Shown piece after piece: positions 51,464 to 64,000 of a stretch of 64,000 bases of DNA. Numbering within the stretch: position 1 is the stretch's first letter; every line of letters starts with the position of its first letter. The notes under the pieces were generated by a model, which saw only the letters and a program-made list of their open reading frames with translations, was not told the DNA's origin and searched no databases. Source of the stretch: Auanema rhodensis (taxonomy: Eukaryota > Nematoda > Chromadorea > Rhabditida > Rhabditidae); NCBI GenBank assembly GCA_964057225.1, contig OZ059894.1:10116131-10180130 (forward strand), in the 5' to 3' direction. The translations under genes were made by a program, and so were the position numbers.

Positions 51464-53628
51464 GTATATTCAAAAGAAAAAAACAAAACAAAAAAAAATA
51501 TACAGATGTATTGAGAAGTGATAGATTTGCATAAACGACTTACATACATATTATAATTTCTTTTCTTTTTTTTTTATTTTTCTTTTAGCTTTAATGCAAA
51601 AAAATGTTATTTTTCATTTATAATTGAATCAAAAAATATATAAACTATAGTAATATATATAGATTTTGTATATATTATATGTATATAGTTAGTATATGTT
51701 AAATGAAATCTTCAAATTATTCTAAATACGTTCTGAAAACATGTATGAACTGTGTTGATGAGGATGATGAAGGTGATGGGAAAAGCAGTACTACAATCAA
51801 AATAAGATATCATCAGAAATGAAGATGTAACTTAAGTGTCGTGAGAAATCATTTTTTCGTTCAAAATAAAGAAAGAAGCTTTCACATAGATGATATGTTG
51901 CAATCACATTAGATATTCAAAATAGGAAGAAAATCGGTTCTTCTACACTTTGAGATTGAGCACTTTTTGGGAAAAAAAAAGGAAAAAGAAAGAAAAGATA
52001 TACTTAAAGAAATGACACAACAATAGAATCATGAAAAGCTGGGAAAAGTTTTGCTTTCTCTCCTTGAGTATGTGGTTGACATCTCTCAAGCAGCTCTAGA
52101 TGAAGTTGAGAAAGCCATGTATGACAGATGAGAGAGACGAACGACGGCGTCTTTAATTTTGAAAAATAATTTTTTTTTTGGAAGAAAACAGACACAAAAC
52201 ATGAACATGTGCATACGATGGATGAAAGCTTGCAATATTGCTATACCTTTGATGCTGCTTCCTACATCCACTCATCATCACGCAATTCTCATTGTACGTC
52301 TCAGGCTCAGAGCCTTCTTGGCTACGAACTCTCAACATTTTCTTCGTCTCATGAGTTGATGCAGAAGCGGAAAATAGCAAAGAAAAGAATGCTGGGACTC
52401 TTCTAGGCGATCAGCTCAGCAGTTTGCTTCAATTCAACAAGCTGAGAATGAAGTACTTCAACAGCTTCAATTAGAAATTATGAATGAGAATTTCAATGAA
52501 ATCTGCAGAATCTCAAGCAAAATCATGAAAAATATCATTTCAAAAAGGACAAAAAGTACATTTATTTGCATAGATGTATAAGACAAGCTTTATTTAAGAT
52601 AAAATTGAATCATTTTTCTTAAAAATTCATGAACGAACGTTACTTAATTCAGCTCTTGTTCTCTTTCCGCTTTAGCGAATATTATTCTTTGCTCAAAAAA
52701 GATTTTTGTTTCATATAATATATACATATGTCTATGTTTCTCCTTCAACATTGCATATACTTTCATTGATTCTCATCATTCTTCTAAGCTAAATCTCTTC
52801 ATTCAAGACATAATTCTTCTTTTCCGTTACGATAGTTGGAGTCATTCACTCGTCATCGCAATGGAAAAAGAAGAGAATTTCAGATTAACGGTAAGAACGA
52901 CGACGACGACAACGACCAACGACGACGAAATTTGATGAGAAATTAAATTCAATTTCAGATGAGATTTCGTCAATGTTCACGTATATCTACTGAGTTGTAA
53001 ACGAGTAAAATAAGGAAGACATGGAAAATGATTGTTTTCTTTCAAAATAAATAACAAAATATATAAAAATAGTATTAAAACTATACTATTTCTAGTATAT
53101 AGTATTCAGGATTCCAAAAGGGAAATCAAAATACATTGAATGGAAAAAGTGGGAAGTAAAACTTCAAAAAAAATATTTATTTTGATAAAACTTTGACGGA
53201 AACATTGTTTAAAATATTTCTAAACAAGATTTTCTTCAAAAAAAAAAGAAAAAAAAAAGATTAAAATTTTGATTAAACTAATAAATTAAAATAATTTTTT
53301 ATTAAATTAATTAAGATAAAGTTGAGAAAAAAATTTTTCTGCAAACTAAGCTCGTAAATGAAATGATTCGAGAAATATGACTAAGCAACATCAAAGATGA
53401 AAAGATCGAAACTTTGATGTTCTGTGAAGGAAAAAAATACTTTTGAATTCTGACGCCATTAAGCTGGAAGTTTTATAAGCTTTATAGTCAACAAACGCCT
53501 GATATGGTCAGAATTTGATTCATATCTATATATAACTTCAAATCAATTTGTTTTTGTACTTTTATTGAAGATAGAAGACTTATTTGATACATTTTTCTTA
53601 AAATAGTAAGATTTACAAAGAAAGAAAA

Positions 53629-53631
<3 letters not shown>

Positions 53632-53716
<85 letters not shown>
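53632..53716 (+). repeat. (GA)n microsatellite, longest pure tract in the window
   Basis: About 85 bp of uninterrupted GA dinucleotide repeat, followed by GGAAGGGAGGGAAGGGG. Confidence 0.97.
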
Positions 53717-53719
<3 letters not shown>

Positions 53720-53852
53720 GGGAGGGAAGGGGTTACAAAGCAATAGATACGAGCAAAAACATGTATTGAGGTGGCCAATACGGTTTCAAATATAATTTTT
53801 TTGGTTATTTATTAATAATAAAAAAAAGTTTTAACACATAAATGAAACTTAC

Positions 53853-54712
53853 AGCTTTGTCAAAAACAACAATTCGACGTCGAAATTTAGCTAATGCTAG
53901 TGCTGTTGTTCTAAATGACAAACGCCTTCTTGTCACATCAACTCTTGAAAATAATGATTCTCTATAAAAATATATTATATACATATGTAATAGTTTAATA
54001 AAGTAAATTAAATGAATAAAATACTGAAATTATTGAATTTACCTTCGAGAATCAGTTGCAAATCGTGGAAAACCACCACTGGATGAGCTGGATAGAATAG
54101 ACTCTTTTCTGCAATGAAAAAGGCGTTTGAAATACAAAATGGCCGAACAAAAATGTTTTTAATAGTTTCTCTTAGAACATCCTTTCAATAAAACCCTGAG
54201 CTTTTCCTTTTTTTTTCTCTCATCTTTTTTACTAAATAAGTATCAATAATGCAAATCTTAAATGAGAAATTGAGCTTTAAAATGCTTTAAAGTTGGAAAA
54301 TATATTTGATTAGACTTTTAAACTCAATTGAATCAAAAGCTAGAAGAAAAAGCATTTCAATGACTTCAATTGAACGTTTTTTGGCTCTTAAAATGACATT
54401 TCAATCTAAAAAATTACCTAGCTAGGATACTTGCCCAAGAAAATTTATGGCTTGATAGAGGAGAGTTCGGAGATCCTTGATTCTTATAGCTCGCTCCACT
54501 TGCTTGACTAATAACCGAAAGTTTATGACGCATAATACCATCATTAATCTGAAAAATTGAAAGAAAACTGTGAAAGATAATGAATAAAAGAAAATCAAAT
54601 ATGTCTATATACATACATCTGTCTGTTCATCTTTCTCTTCTATAGAATTTTCTTCAATTGTACTGAGATTACAACGAATAGGTGAAACATCCGTATGAAT
54701 CATTCTTAACAT
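53853..54712 (-). CDS. Ser/Arg-rich protein, 3' end not located (at least 134 aa)
   Basis: Four exons join in phase: 54712-54617, 54548-54418, 54108-54043 and 53961-53853, giving 134 residues up to a strong donor (AAAGCT|GTAAGT). The sequence is acidic at first (EENSIEEKDEQTD), then Ser-rich (ILSSSSSGGF), then basic (DVTRRRLSF, AKFRRRIVVF). RRESLFS and RRRLSF look like basophilic kinase sites. No signal peptide, membrane helix or known domain is seen. It looks like the N-terminal regulatory region of a larger protein. If the last donor is not used, the frame ends 18 codons later. The gene does not splice in phase into the four-helix gene downstream. A TTTTTCATTTAG acceptor lies 8 nt before the ATG. 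Confidence 0.55.
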
Positions 54713-54725
54713 GAAACTTACTAAA
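54713..54725 (-). promoter_or_regulatory. Probable trans-splice acceptor of the Ser/Arg-rich gene
   Basis: A T-rich tract and CATTTAG end at 54721, leaving an 8-nt leader TAAGTTTC before the ATG. Confidence 0.45.
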
Positions 54726-57046
54726 TGAAAAAAAAATGAAATTAAAACGAATGAAAAAGCTGTTTGAAAGATATAAAGAAACTGAAATCTATGTATAAAG
54801 GTTGAGTAAAAGTTACATCTTTTCTTCTTCTTCTTCTTCTTCTTCAAATAATAGAGACAGAGAGAGAAGAAAGAAGAAAAACATAAGTCAGATTATGTTA
54901 GACTCAATTGTCAGGATAAATATGGTTATAGTCCTCTTTTTAAAATGTAATTGAATATAAAATTTTATGAAAAACAGATGTAAACGAGGAGAGTAACAGC
55001 ATATATGGGTGGGCGAGTAACAACATATTGTTTTACATGATGTGATATGAGAATTGAAAGATCATAATATTAAAATATCTTAGAACTTAACAAGGAAGTA
55101 TGAACATCAAGGATGTACGAAAGGAAATAAACTCAGACACTTCACTTCAAACATGTCTTCTACTATATAAAATGGGAAGAAGTTTAAAGTCGATGACTGC
55201 AGTTTCTCAACCTTTTCTTGCATCTGGATATAAGGAAACGGTAGCTTTGCATGAGCTTAAACACAAGTGAAACTCTGAATTAAGTAAGTACCTTTTGGAA
55301 TATTTTAAGGAAAATAATCTTAAATTTCCTCAAGACGAATACTAAAACTTGAACTAGAGTAAAGTTAGATAGCTATTGAACTTGATATCTATTACTATTT
55401 ACGTATATTCTGCATTTTAAAGTATTTTATGCAATAGAAAGCTAGGAAAATCCTGCAAAAACAATGGCATCATCCCGTTTTACTTTAAAAGGGTACTTTT
55501 TATTCAATTAAATTATTATATTTCAAAGCTAAAAAATAAGAAGACACAAGCTATATATAGGTCAAAGATACTTTAAAGGTCATACAACACAATATAATAT
55601 TCTTACGAATATTATATAAATATATTATTTTTAAAATAATTAGATTCTTATTAATTATTTATTTTTTTATAATTTGAATAAAAGTTATTTAAATTTTAAT
55701 TAAATAAAACATTTAATTACGTATGCTCACATCACGTACGTGATTAGCATACTCTGAACTTTCATTTCTAAATGTGATATCGTGCAGAACGGTTGTGCAA
55801 GTGCTACTCGGATAGCATTATGCTGCTGCCAACAATCAAAAAATCAAAAAATATTTTGAATTTCTGAATATACGGAAGTATATATAGTATGTGAGTCATG
55901 AGAATGTGAATATTAAAAATTAAATGAAAAGGTATGGAAGAAATATTAGTATGAAGAAGGAAGTAACAAGAGAAGAGAAAATGCTATGAATACAGAAAAT
56001 ATGGAGCAAAAACCAATGATGTTATGTTTATAAAAAAAAATTTAAAGAATAACGCCCATGTTCTAAACAGAGTTTAGGAAGGAAATTATAAAATATCTAT
56101 CTTTTTTTCAATTATATTAATCGTTTAGCAATAGAAATGAATAAAGAAACTGAAAATGATGAATATTTGGTCGAAGTATAGCTGATCAAAAGACAATTTA
56201 GAAGGTAGTATAAGCTGTTTCAGCTTGTTATATCAATGAATTCATATGTATCACAAACTTTTGAGTCTCAATATGATTTTTGTTTTATTTTCTGTCATAT
56301 AGAATAAAAAAAAATGGAGAAGGGAAAGCAAATAACAAGTAATATTTATGAATTGTGACGAATATTGACACTGAATCTCAAAACTATTTTTCAGAACTTT
56401 TGTATAATATTATGAATAAGATATTAGTGATTTTTATTGAATATATATACATATATGTATATGTATATATCTAAGGAATAATCTCTGAAACAAGGAAATG
56501 AATAAGTATTTGCAAAAATGAGTTTCAAGGCTTTTTCCAGAGAAACATGAGACAAGTTTCAACGGAAAATTTAATAAAAATGCAAAAAAAAACATTGAAG
56601 AAACAAAAAGAAATGTAGCTGCTTATTCCCGAGAGATAACCCACACTGATTTTTCTACCAGCCTCATCAGGAGAAAGCACGGAAAAGAAGATTTTCGAAT
56701 AAAAAAAACTCGAATTGACAAGTAAGTTCCATTTTTTGAATAATTTTTTTCAACTTTTTTTTGAAATAGATGTGCAAATTTTGGTAAAATGAATGTTTGG
56801 CCATGTTTTCAACGTTTTAACCACACACGAGAAATCTTTATTCTATTGGGAGGTAATCAGAAAAAGTGTTAAAAGTTGAATAAAGAAGCATTTCAATTGA
56901 AATTTTACATTTTATGCTTCAAAAAGGTTGGTAGAAAGCTGGTATTGAGAATACTTACGAATAGGAAAGAACAAGACTTAGACATATAGACGTCACAAAA
57001 TGTAATTTAACATGAAGAAAAAAGACAAAAAAAGCTTAGGTCAAGT

Positions 57047-57050
<4 letters not shown>

Positions 57051-57100
<50 letters not shown>
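57051..57100 (+). repeat. (GA)n microsatellite
   Basis: Fifty bp of uninterrupted GA dinucleotide repeat. Confidence 0.96.
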
Positions 57101-57102
<2 letters not shown>

Positions 57103-57640
57103 TGAAATAACAAAGTAACTTATGTAATTGAAGACTGAAGAAAATACAAAAAGTAAAAAGAATTTCAAACTTATTTTGACTTTTAACTCAAAAAGCTTGC
57201 GGCTCACTTCATCTAATATTCAAATGAAAATGAAAAAATAATTTTAATTTTCGCAATCAATTCTTAGTTTGACCTAAGATGGATTGGAATTTAATTTCTA
57301 AGAAAATCATGAAATATACATGAAAACACATAGGTTAATCTTGAATAAGCATTCGATTGACCTTTGCTATAATCCAACTTTCAACAATATTTCTTCAAAG
57401 AGATGGCTTCCTCCAGCTTTACCACATCTAAGGAACAGGACGATGTCGTGGGTGGATTCTGATTTGAATTGCCTCGTTTCCGATAAAACGTTTCTTAGAA
57501 AAACAAACATTTAGTGATGAAGAAATGTGATCATAAAGGGTGAAAGTTTGAAGGCAAATGGGAAAATCTGTCTCTTTACTGGTGATGTCTTCAGAGTAAC
57601 AAACCTCCCAGAGGAGAAAAAAACAATAAAGAAGAGAGAA

Positions 57641-57649
<9 letters not shown>

Positions 57650-57682
<33 letters not shown>

Positions 57683-57858
57683 GGGGGGGGAGGACGAGGA
57701 CGGAGACAGAATTCATTTCAGAAAGATTTATGACTTTATGAAATTTATGAAAAACAATTATTTGAAGATAAATAAAATATTCAACCTTTGAATTTTCTTT
57801 TCAATCTTTTTCCACTCACTTTCTCTTTCACTCTTTCTCTTTCACTCTTTCTCTTTCA

Positions 57859-57928
<70 letters not shown>
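57650..57928. repeat. (GA)n and (CT)n in inverted arrangement
   Basis: A GA tract (about 57650-57680) ends in a G run. About 145 bp further on, three copies of a 14-bp unit TTTCTCTTTCACTC (about 57825-57867) lead into a (CT)n tract that ends near 57928. The GA and CT arms are complementary. Confidence 0.9.
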
Positions 57929-57932
<4 letters not shown>

Positions 57933-58881
57933 CCCTTACTTATCTTCTTTTTATTTAAAATAAAACTACGAGGAGAAATAGAGGTTAATTATAAATGAAT
58001 GCGTAATCAATGACGATCAATGTTTTTTTTTTCTAATTTAAAATGAAAAACTGCGATTAATCTCATTCTTCTTTTTATTTTTTTACTAATTGAATTTTAC
58101 TTTACTCTTAGATGCTCTCCAATCAACTAAAAGAAATTGAAAATGTTTTTTCTTCGTTTCTTACCGAATATCTATGAAGAAAGAAGGCTTCTGTGCGAAA
58201 TAAATACGATGAAGACGATGAGGACGACGTAGATGTGGAAAATGAAAATGATGAAAATCAATTGCTGATCAAGCTATTCCGCTGTTTTTTACGTCAAAAA
58301 CGAAGAAAAAATGATTTCGGCCAAGGATTAATTAAAGTTTTTGCCTTTGAGGTCAATCCTGAAATTGCTATTTTCGTTTATAACCTTTTTCCTCTGAAGA
58401 TAAAAGTCTCGAAAAGAAAAAACGAAGTGTATCGTTGGTGAGTATCTGAGCTTTTCAGTTATTTTCTCTCATATTCTCAGTTCATCTCTTCTTCTTCTTC
58501 GTTTCATTTTAATACAAAGATCTTGTTTTATTTCAAAATATTCTTTTTCAAAATCATATAAACATAAGTTTTCCTTAACTATACCATATAGTATATGTCC
58601 TTTAAATTGCTTCACAACAATAGAAATGTTGGAATACATGTACATGTCCATCAACAATTCTATGTTTTCCCAAGTTTTTACGTCAACCAACATGAATGAA
58701 ATCTTCAAGAATACTTTTGTATGATTTCTTTACTATATCAGGTTGATTCCAGTTTTTTTCAAACAAAAAAAATATTTTATATCTTGAATTTCTTCAAATG
58801 AACTAAGAGAGCAAGTCAGATGTGAGTTGAGTACAGAGCATCAAGAACAGAGGGATAGAGAGAAAGAGAGAGAGAGAACTA

Positions 58882-58883
<2 letters not shown>

Positions 58884-58912
<29 letters not shown>
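58884..58912 (+). repeat. (GA)n microsatellite
   Basis: About 28 bp of GA repeat, with a second short GA tract just before it. Confidence 0.9.
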
Positions 58913-58916
<4 letters not shown>

Positions 58917-59227
58917 TTGAGATAATCTTCTGTTTCAAATTCAAACATTCAGAATAGGCTTTTATTCAAAATTCTCTTTAAACTTATAAACATTGAATTC
59001 TGAACTTGAGCTAAACACCACAATCAAGCTTATTCTTAAAACTTTTTCTTTGTAATAATTTCCTTTTTCTTCAGTTTAATTTTCGATTTTCTTTTTCAAA
59101 CGATTTTTTTTTCGTCGTTGATGCTTCTTTCAGCCTAGGGGGAAGCTTTTTTTTTCGGACGTTCTTCTTCAGACATCATAAAACCTGTTGATAGAGGCGA
59201 CTCTACTCTCCGCATACATACATCCCA

Positions 59228-59440
59228 CTAGTAACGAGGACGACGACGACGACGACGACGACGGAGAGAAGAAGACCAGACAACGAAGCATATAAGACGA
59301 CTAATGATGATGATGAAGATGATGATGAAGAACGAATATCATCAACGTTGTTATCGTTGTCGTAGTAGTAGTACGAGTAGTCTTCATCATCATCACCATC
59401 ATCGTCGTCATCGTCATCGTCGTCGTCGTCGTAGTAATAA
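59228..59440. repeat. Nested inverted trinucleotide repeats
   Basis: In order: a GAC run (about 59229-59262), GATGATGAAGATGATGATG (about 59305-59329), a short central segment, then CATCATCATCACCATCATC (about 59385-59402) and a CGTCGTCATCGTC run (about 59402-59434). Outer and inner arms are each complementary, so the whole 210 nt could fold back on itself. Confidence 0.8.
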
Positions 59441-62340
59441 TAAGAAATAGTGGTCATATATGCGAAATGAGATTCATCTTTAATTAGAATTCAAAAGATT
59501 ACTCAGATTATACTTCAAACTCTTCTTCTGAAGGCATTATAACGCGTGTGTGTGTATGCAGCTCTTCCAAAAGCCTCATCATCACTTCAACCTACATGCA
59601 ACATTCATTTCTCATCTTCTTCGTCTCTTCCTAAAATATCGACGACGTCAACGATGATGAACATTTTTAGATTTTGAGTTTCATTTTTCATTCACGTTCT
59701 ATTGAACTTATTCTAAATGAGAATATATTGGATGTATTTGTACTTTTACTAGCCTTTTCATATGCTTTATCGTACTTCATTTTCAACTTCTCAACAATGC
59801 TTTCAGAATTTTAAAAACAATAATTTCAGAATACAAATATCTTGTCTTTTACTTTGTTTTCTGAACATTCTTTCATTTTATTTCAAAAAACCTTTTCATT
59901 CCAATGAAAGGCAAATTTAGTTTATATACTTGATGTGACATATGCGTTTCGTCGCAGTTGTCGTCGTTCCCATATAGTAAGCTTTCGATTTTTCTGCTTC
60001 ACTTCATCAAATGAAATTGAAGGCGTCGCCGTCTTAATGGTCATCAGACGTATCGTTCTTTTCCAGACGTTTCTTATACCGACTATATGGATAGATTTTC
60101 TTCATTTCATCTGAATTCAGATCCTCCTTCCCCGGTCCTTCTTCATCTTCTGCTCCTTCTGCTTCTTCTTCTTTTGCTCTCGTAGTCATTCTGACCTTTC
60201 ATCTCTTGCTATGCACTTCGTCTCACATTTTCTGCCGTGGTTGACGTCCGTTGAATCCACACGTTTTTCATTTTGTACTTCTCATTTCTGATTTCTTGAA
60301 TAACCTGATCTTCAGAGCTCTAAAAGTTCTTAGGCTCAACTCATCATTTCCGCTGATTTCCCGTGTTCTGGTACTTCAGAATTCTTTTCAAAAAAAATGT
60401 AAGAGAAGACATACATGAGAAACATGGAGCTTCTTCTACTCCTCCTTCTTCTTCTTTTTCTTCCTTCTTTTCAATTTATTTTGTGCTTCTTCAAGCTCAC
60501 AAGTCCATTTTCTCCTCATATATTTGTTCTTGGCTTACTAGGGTTTCACTGCGAACAAGCAGCGGACCAACAGCAGCATCAGTCGTTGCAAGCTGTGGCG
60601 TCAGAAGCAGACATAACGAACGAACGTCGTCCAAACCAATGTACAGAGAAGGCTTGAGAAAAGCCGTGGAGATATATCTATGTTCCGATTAACTCAATGT
60701 CTTGTCTTTCTCATCAATCCATTTAATCTTTTGAACTCAGAATTCCATTTACATCTGAACGCTTTGATTATTTGTCTGAAATTCTCCAGGTTGGCCATTT
60801 CCGAAACATAGAGTTCATACTTGAACTCAAGATAAGGAGCTCAAATTGAGAGAGAAAGAGCATTAGCATTTTATAAAAGACGGAAGAATGGCTTGTCAAA
60901 GCTATAGAATAAGCAAAATAGAGAGAGAGAGAGAAAACGAAGAGGAAGGAAAAACGACGAAAGAGAGAGAGAGAGAGACAGGGCTGAAGGATGGGGTTGT
61001 TAGAAGTGAATGACGATATGATTGTGATCAAAAAGATACCCTAGACATGAAAGTCTTCCTTCTAATCATCCTCAATCTTATTTTATTTTTATATTCATTC
61101 ATTCAAAACAGAAAATGAATTCTGAGACATTAATTAAGATATGTTTTCAATAATTTAATATTTGATTTATAGCTTCTATTGATATCACTATGCATTATAT
61201 TTCTTTTTTTGGTAAAGGGGGGTGGAACCAGAAAATCTTTATTGACTTCCTGATTTTAGATGTGTTTCTCTCTCTACATATCTTTTTCTCTTTTTCTCCA
61301 TTTCCCTCGTACTCTCTCTCTTTCTCCCTCTTTCTCTCTTCATCTCATATACATTCATATACGCAGAACATGTAATTCAAATTTCTCAGCAAATTTCATC
61401 ATTACTCTCTGAAAAAAATAATAAAATTTTCATATCTTGCCCTATTCCAATATCGCACTTCCAACAAATTTTATCTGTACTTGTCTCTAAGCTTCCAAAC
61501 GCCGACTTCACCTTTCGGGGCTGCTGCCATAGCCTGCCGCCTCAAAGCTTTCAAACTTCCAACTTCAAGCCTGCTTTAAAAAAACCTTGTTCAATTTCAA
61601 TGAATCTTGTTAGCAATAACAAGGATTATAAATAAAAAATTTCTTTTTCTTTTTGGTTTAATGCAACCCAACCCTGCGTATTACTATTTTCCGGAGCTGC
61701 TCCAGTATTTTGCTTGGTCACTTTCCGTATAAAGCCTACCAATCCCTTTCTGTTCCTTTCCCTCGTTGCTTTCATTTCTCTCTCTGTTTCTATCTCTTTC
61801 TTATTCTCTGTATCTCTTTCATTTCTTTAGCTTCATCTTATATGCCCAAATTATTTATTTTGAGAGTTAGTTATCTATACTAATATAGAATTTACTCACA
61901 TATTCTCTGTTTTAGCACAAATTTTTTGTTTCATCGTTCTTCCTGCAATTTTACCTATTTCAATTACATTTTTTCTCTTTAAATGACTACTTAATCGTAC
62001 TCAATTTGAACTTTTTATGCATTAAAATGGAAGAAAAACCTTTTTTTCTCTACAAAAGTTCAAACTAAAAATCATTTTTCCCTTTTATTTCAATTGCAAG
62101 TGATTGGTCTTCTGTGTTTCAACTCTCCAATCCCCCACCCCTTTTGTCATTTATTGCCATTCCTATCATTATCATGTCCTCTCTTTTTCTTTCTTTTTCT
62201 CTCTTTTGAATGTTTTTGATTTTTGTTCCTTTTAGTTCTTATTTTCCAAAAAAAAGGACAGTTTTAGAAGATTAGCTGATCAATCTCTAATTTCATGTTC
62301 TGTGATATCATTTCAAAAGTGAATACAAACATACATATAC

Positions 62341-62398
62341 ATCTCTCTCTCACTCTCTCTCTCTCTCTCACTCTCTCTCTCTCTCACTCTCTCTCTTT
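62341..62398 (+). repeat. (CT)n with regular CA interruptions
   Basis: CT dinucleotides broken by single CA steps at intervals, extending almost 60 bp. Confidence 0.9.
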
Positions 62399-63001
62399 AA
62401 CTCTTTCACGTGATATCTTTATAACCTTTATCTTATATTTATTGGGAAAATAAAAGAAAAAACTTTTTGATTATGACATCTCATGTTCAATCAACTGATG
62501 CAAGCCACTTTGACATTTCTCTAATTTGAACCAATCTTAGATATTAATTGAACTTCCAATTCTAGCCTAAGGCTCATGATAGTGATTGACGTAGAAGTGC
62601 AAATGTACATCCATTCACTGATTCCTCTCTCTCTCTCCCCCTCTCCCTCTCTCTCTCTCTCTCTATCCCATTCACTTTTTATAATTCTCTTCTTTCAACA
62701 TGTAAAAGAAATATCCTTTTATTCTGCTTTTGACTCGATTTCCAAGAGAAACCACAACAGCTTCAGATGTGTCAGCTTTATTGACGTCATCACGTAAAAT
62801 CGTCAGCCTGATTTGAACTTGGCATATAACAAACAACGGAACATGACCAACAACTTGATCTTAGTACCTGGTGGCATGATTCTTAAAGTGTGAACAAACG
62901 TAGTATGTGCATACATACAGGAGGACACACGATTTCCATGTTCTTTCAACTTTACAATAGCTTTCGTTTAAAATTCGCTCTATTTCTCTCTGTCTGTCTG
63001 C

Positions 63002-63034
<33 letters not shown>

Positions 63035-63040
63035 TAAAAA

Positions 63041-63068
63041 GATATATATATCTTTATATAATATATAT

Positions 63069-63100
<32 letters not shown>

Positions 63101-63112
63101 CGTGTGTATATG
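63041..63112 (+). repeat. (AT)n followed by (TG)n
   Basis: An AT-rich alternating tract (about 63041-63081) followed by a TG repeat to about 63108, directly after a CT repeat at about 63000-63035. Confidence 0.9.
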
Positions 63113-64000
63113 TCCGAGCTTTGTGTTATTAAGCAAAACAATGCTATTCATAGAAGCAGTACAAGCTAATAAGGTAAACAACAAATAGACGAACAGACAG
63201 AATAGCCTTAGGCCATAAATGAGCATTTTCTCTTTATGTAAACGGTAATAATCTGCTTAATGACAAAGATTATTTCACTGGCTTCCTCTTCATCTATCCA
63301 GCTCTCTTCGTTTATTCAATTCTTTTTCTCTCTCTCTCTCGTTCTCCTCGAGAACGTTTTTGTTGTTTTTCCAGCTTTTCCTACCATTTCTGCTTCGGTC
63401 CTCGTGTTCTTCCAATTTTCTTCAGCAGCTTCATAATCATTGCTCCACTTCTTACTTCTATTGTAGGTGCAAGTAGTTATTTGAGCTGAATATACTTTCA
63501 GATTTTTGAGACAAGGAAGAACATCAGCTAAAATCTCTTTGCACTTCGAACTCCTTTATTACTGTTTCTCTGGATTTTTGACCTAAATATTCTCCTTCTG
63601 AAATACTTCTGAACATCATTTGCACTTCATGTGACCTAATGCTATTAGCAAATTCAGAATTTGAATTGAAAGCACCTCTATAATATGACCAGCAACTATA
63701 TGAACTGCACATGACTTTGTAAATGAAAGTAAGATGAAGAGCATAAGATAGGTCAGAAAGTGAAAGAGAAAGAGAGAAATGCATAGAGAGCAGAAACTCC
63801 AAGCCACCCATGGCAGAGAGGGTGTGAGAGAAGCTTTTCAACTTACTTGATGATATTTTTCTGGGCAAAGTGCCGTAGAGATAACTAGCCACAAAGTCAG
63901 CGAGATAGAGCACGAACAATTAGAAAAATATCGAGAAATTGAGAGAAAGAGAGAGAGAGATCTATGCATGTTTGCCATGCGTCATCTTGTTTCCTATTTG

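Larger units (their letters stand above)
51176..53852. other. Intergenic or intronic stretch without a supported gene
   Basis: AT-rich with simple repeats. Open frames at 52004-52380 (minus) and 52381-52579 (plus) look partly protein-like but overlap each other in several frames, so I cannot choose one. The missing last exon or exons of the Ser/Arg-rich gene may lie here; one phase-0 candidate follows a TTTTCCTTCACAG acceptor near 53421. Confidence 0.45.
54726..64000. other. Right-hand stretch without a supported gene
   Basis: About 9.3 kb. 55-57 kb is AT-rich. From about 57.8 kb the plus strand becomes pyrimidine-rich (CTTCTTC, TCTCTC, TCATC), the mirror of the purine-rich desert on the left. 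Open frames at 57320-57514, 58193-58441, 60363-60692 and 63524-63919 lack splice or motif support. Repeats are listed separately. Confidence 0.5.

Noticed and set aside
52004-52579. Frames with protein-like composition on both strands
   Set aside because: Several frames overlap, and I could not connect any of them in phase to the Ser/Arg-rich gene with convincing splice sites.
51008-53853. Joining the Ser/Arg-rich exons to the four-helix protein as one gene
   Set aside because: The last donor is phase 0, and the next exon read in that phase meets a stop at once; the four-helix gene has its own acceptor and ATG.
55172-55270. 32-codon plus-strand frame preceded by TATATAA
   Set aside because: The TATA-like motif is only a few nt before the ATG, so it cannot act as a normal TATA box for it; too short to support alone.
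57320-57733. Overlapping open frames on both strands
   Set aside because: At least one plus-strand and two minus-strand frames are open across the same DNA and none has clear splice or motif support, so no gene can be chosen.
59203-59457. Minus-strand frame with Asp, Tyr, Ser and Val runs
   Set aside because: Entirely explained by the nested trinucleotide fold-back.

Overview
The window reads as nuclear DNA from a nematode, most like a rhabditid (Caenorhabditis-type) genome. Genes are split by many introns of about 45-60 bp whose acceptors read TTTTCAG or TTTCAG. Several genes have a good 3' splice acceptor within 1-31 nt of the start codon, as expected for spliced-leader trans-splicing. Gene families fit too: a Pax1/9 factor, an Ly6/ET-like secreted protein, a tetraspanin and an MFSD8-like transporter. 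I cannot name the species. All exon models were read by eye and checked for reading-phase continuity, without alignment or transcript data.

Layout: 1-11680 has no convincing gene. 11681-16329 (minus) is a 20-exon gene for an 895-aa nuclear protein with four pairs of C2H2 fingers. 16360 to about 35970 is a gene desert of nearly 20 kb, very purine-rich on the plus strand and full of GA, GAC, GAT, CA and CT simple repeats. 35972-37796 (minus) holds two orphan 3'-terminal exons, a small secreted six-cysteine peptide gene and an Ly6/ET-like secreted gene. 38064-39272 (plus) is a tetraspanin, divergent from the Ly6-like gene and convergent with an MFSD8/CLN7-like transporter (39442-41554, minus). 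41903-42618 (minus) is a tentative small gene. 45408-46472 (plus) is the Pax1/9 (pax-1) gene. 47356-48252, 49738-51163 and 53853-54712 (all minus) are a small single-pass membrane protein, a four-helix membrane protein and a serine/arginine-rich protein whose 3' end I could not place. 54721-64000 has no gene I can support and is pyrimidine-rich on the plus strand from about 57.8 kb, with long GA/CT tracts and fold-back repeats.

The genes do not form an obvious single pathway. Two are likely transcriptional regulators (the paired-finger protein and Pax1/9), and the 36.7-42.6 kb cluster makes secreted or membrane products. Two identical 10-bp E-box palindromes sit near the starts of the peptide, Ly6-like and tetraspanin genes. 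The best candidates for something new are the six-cysteine secreted peptide, the orphan exons resembling an AGC-kinase tail, and the purine-skewed desert.
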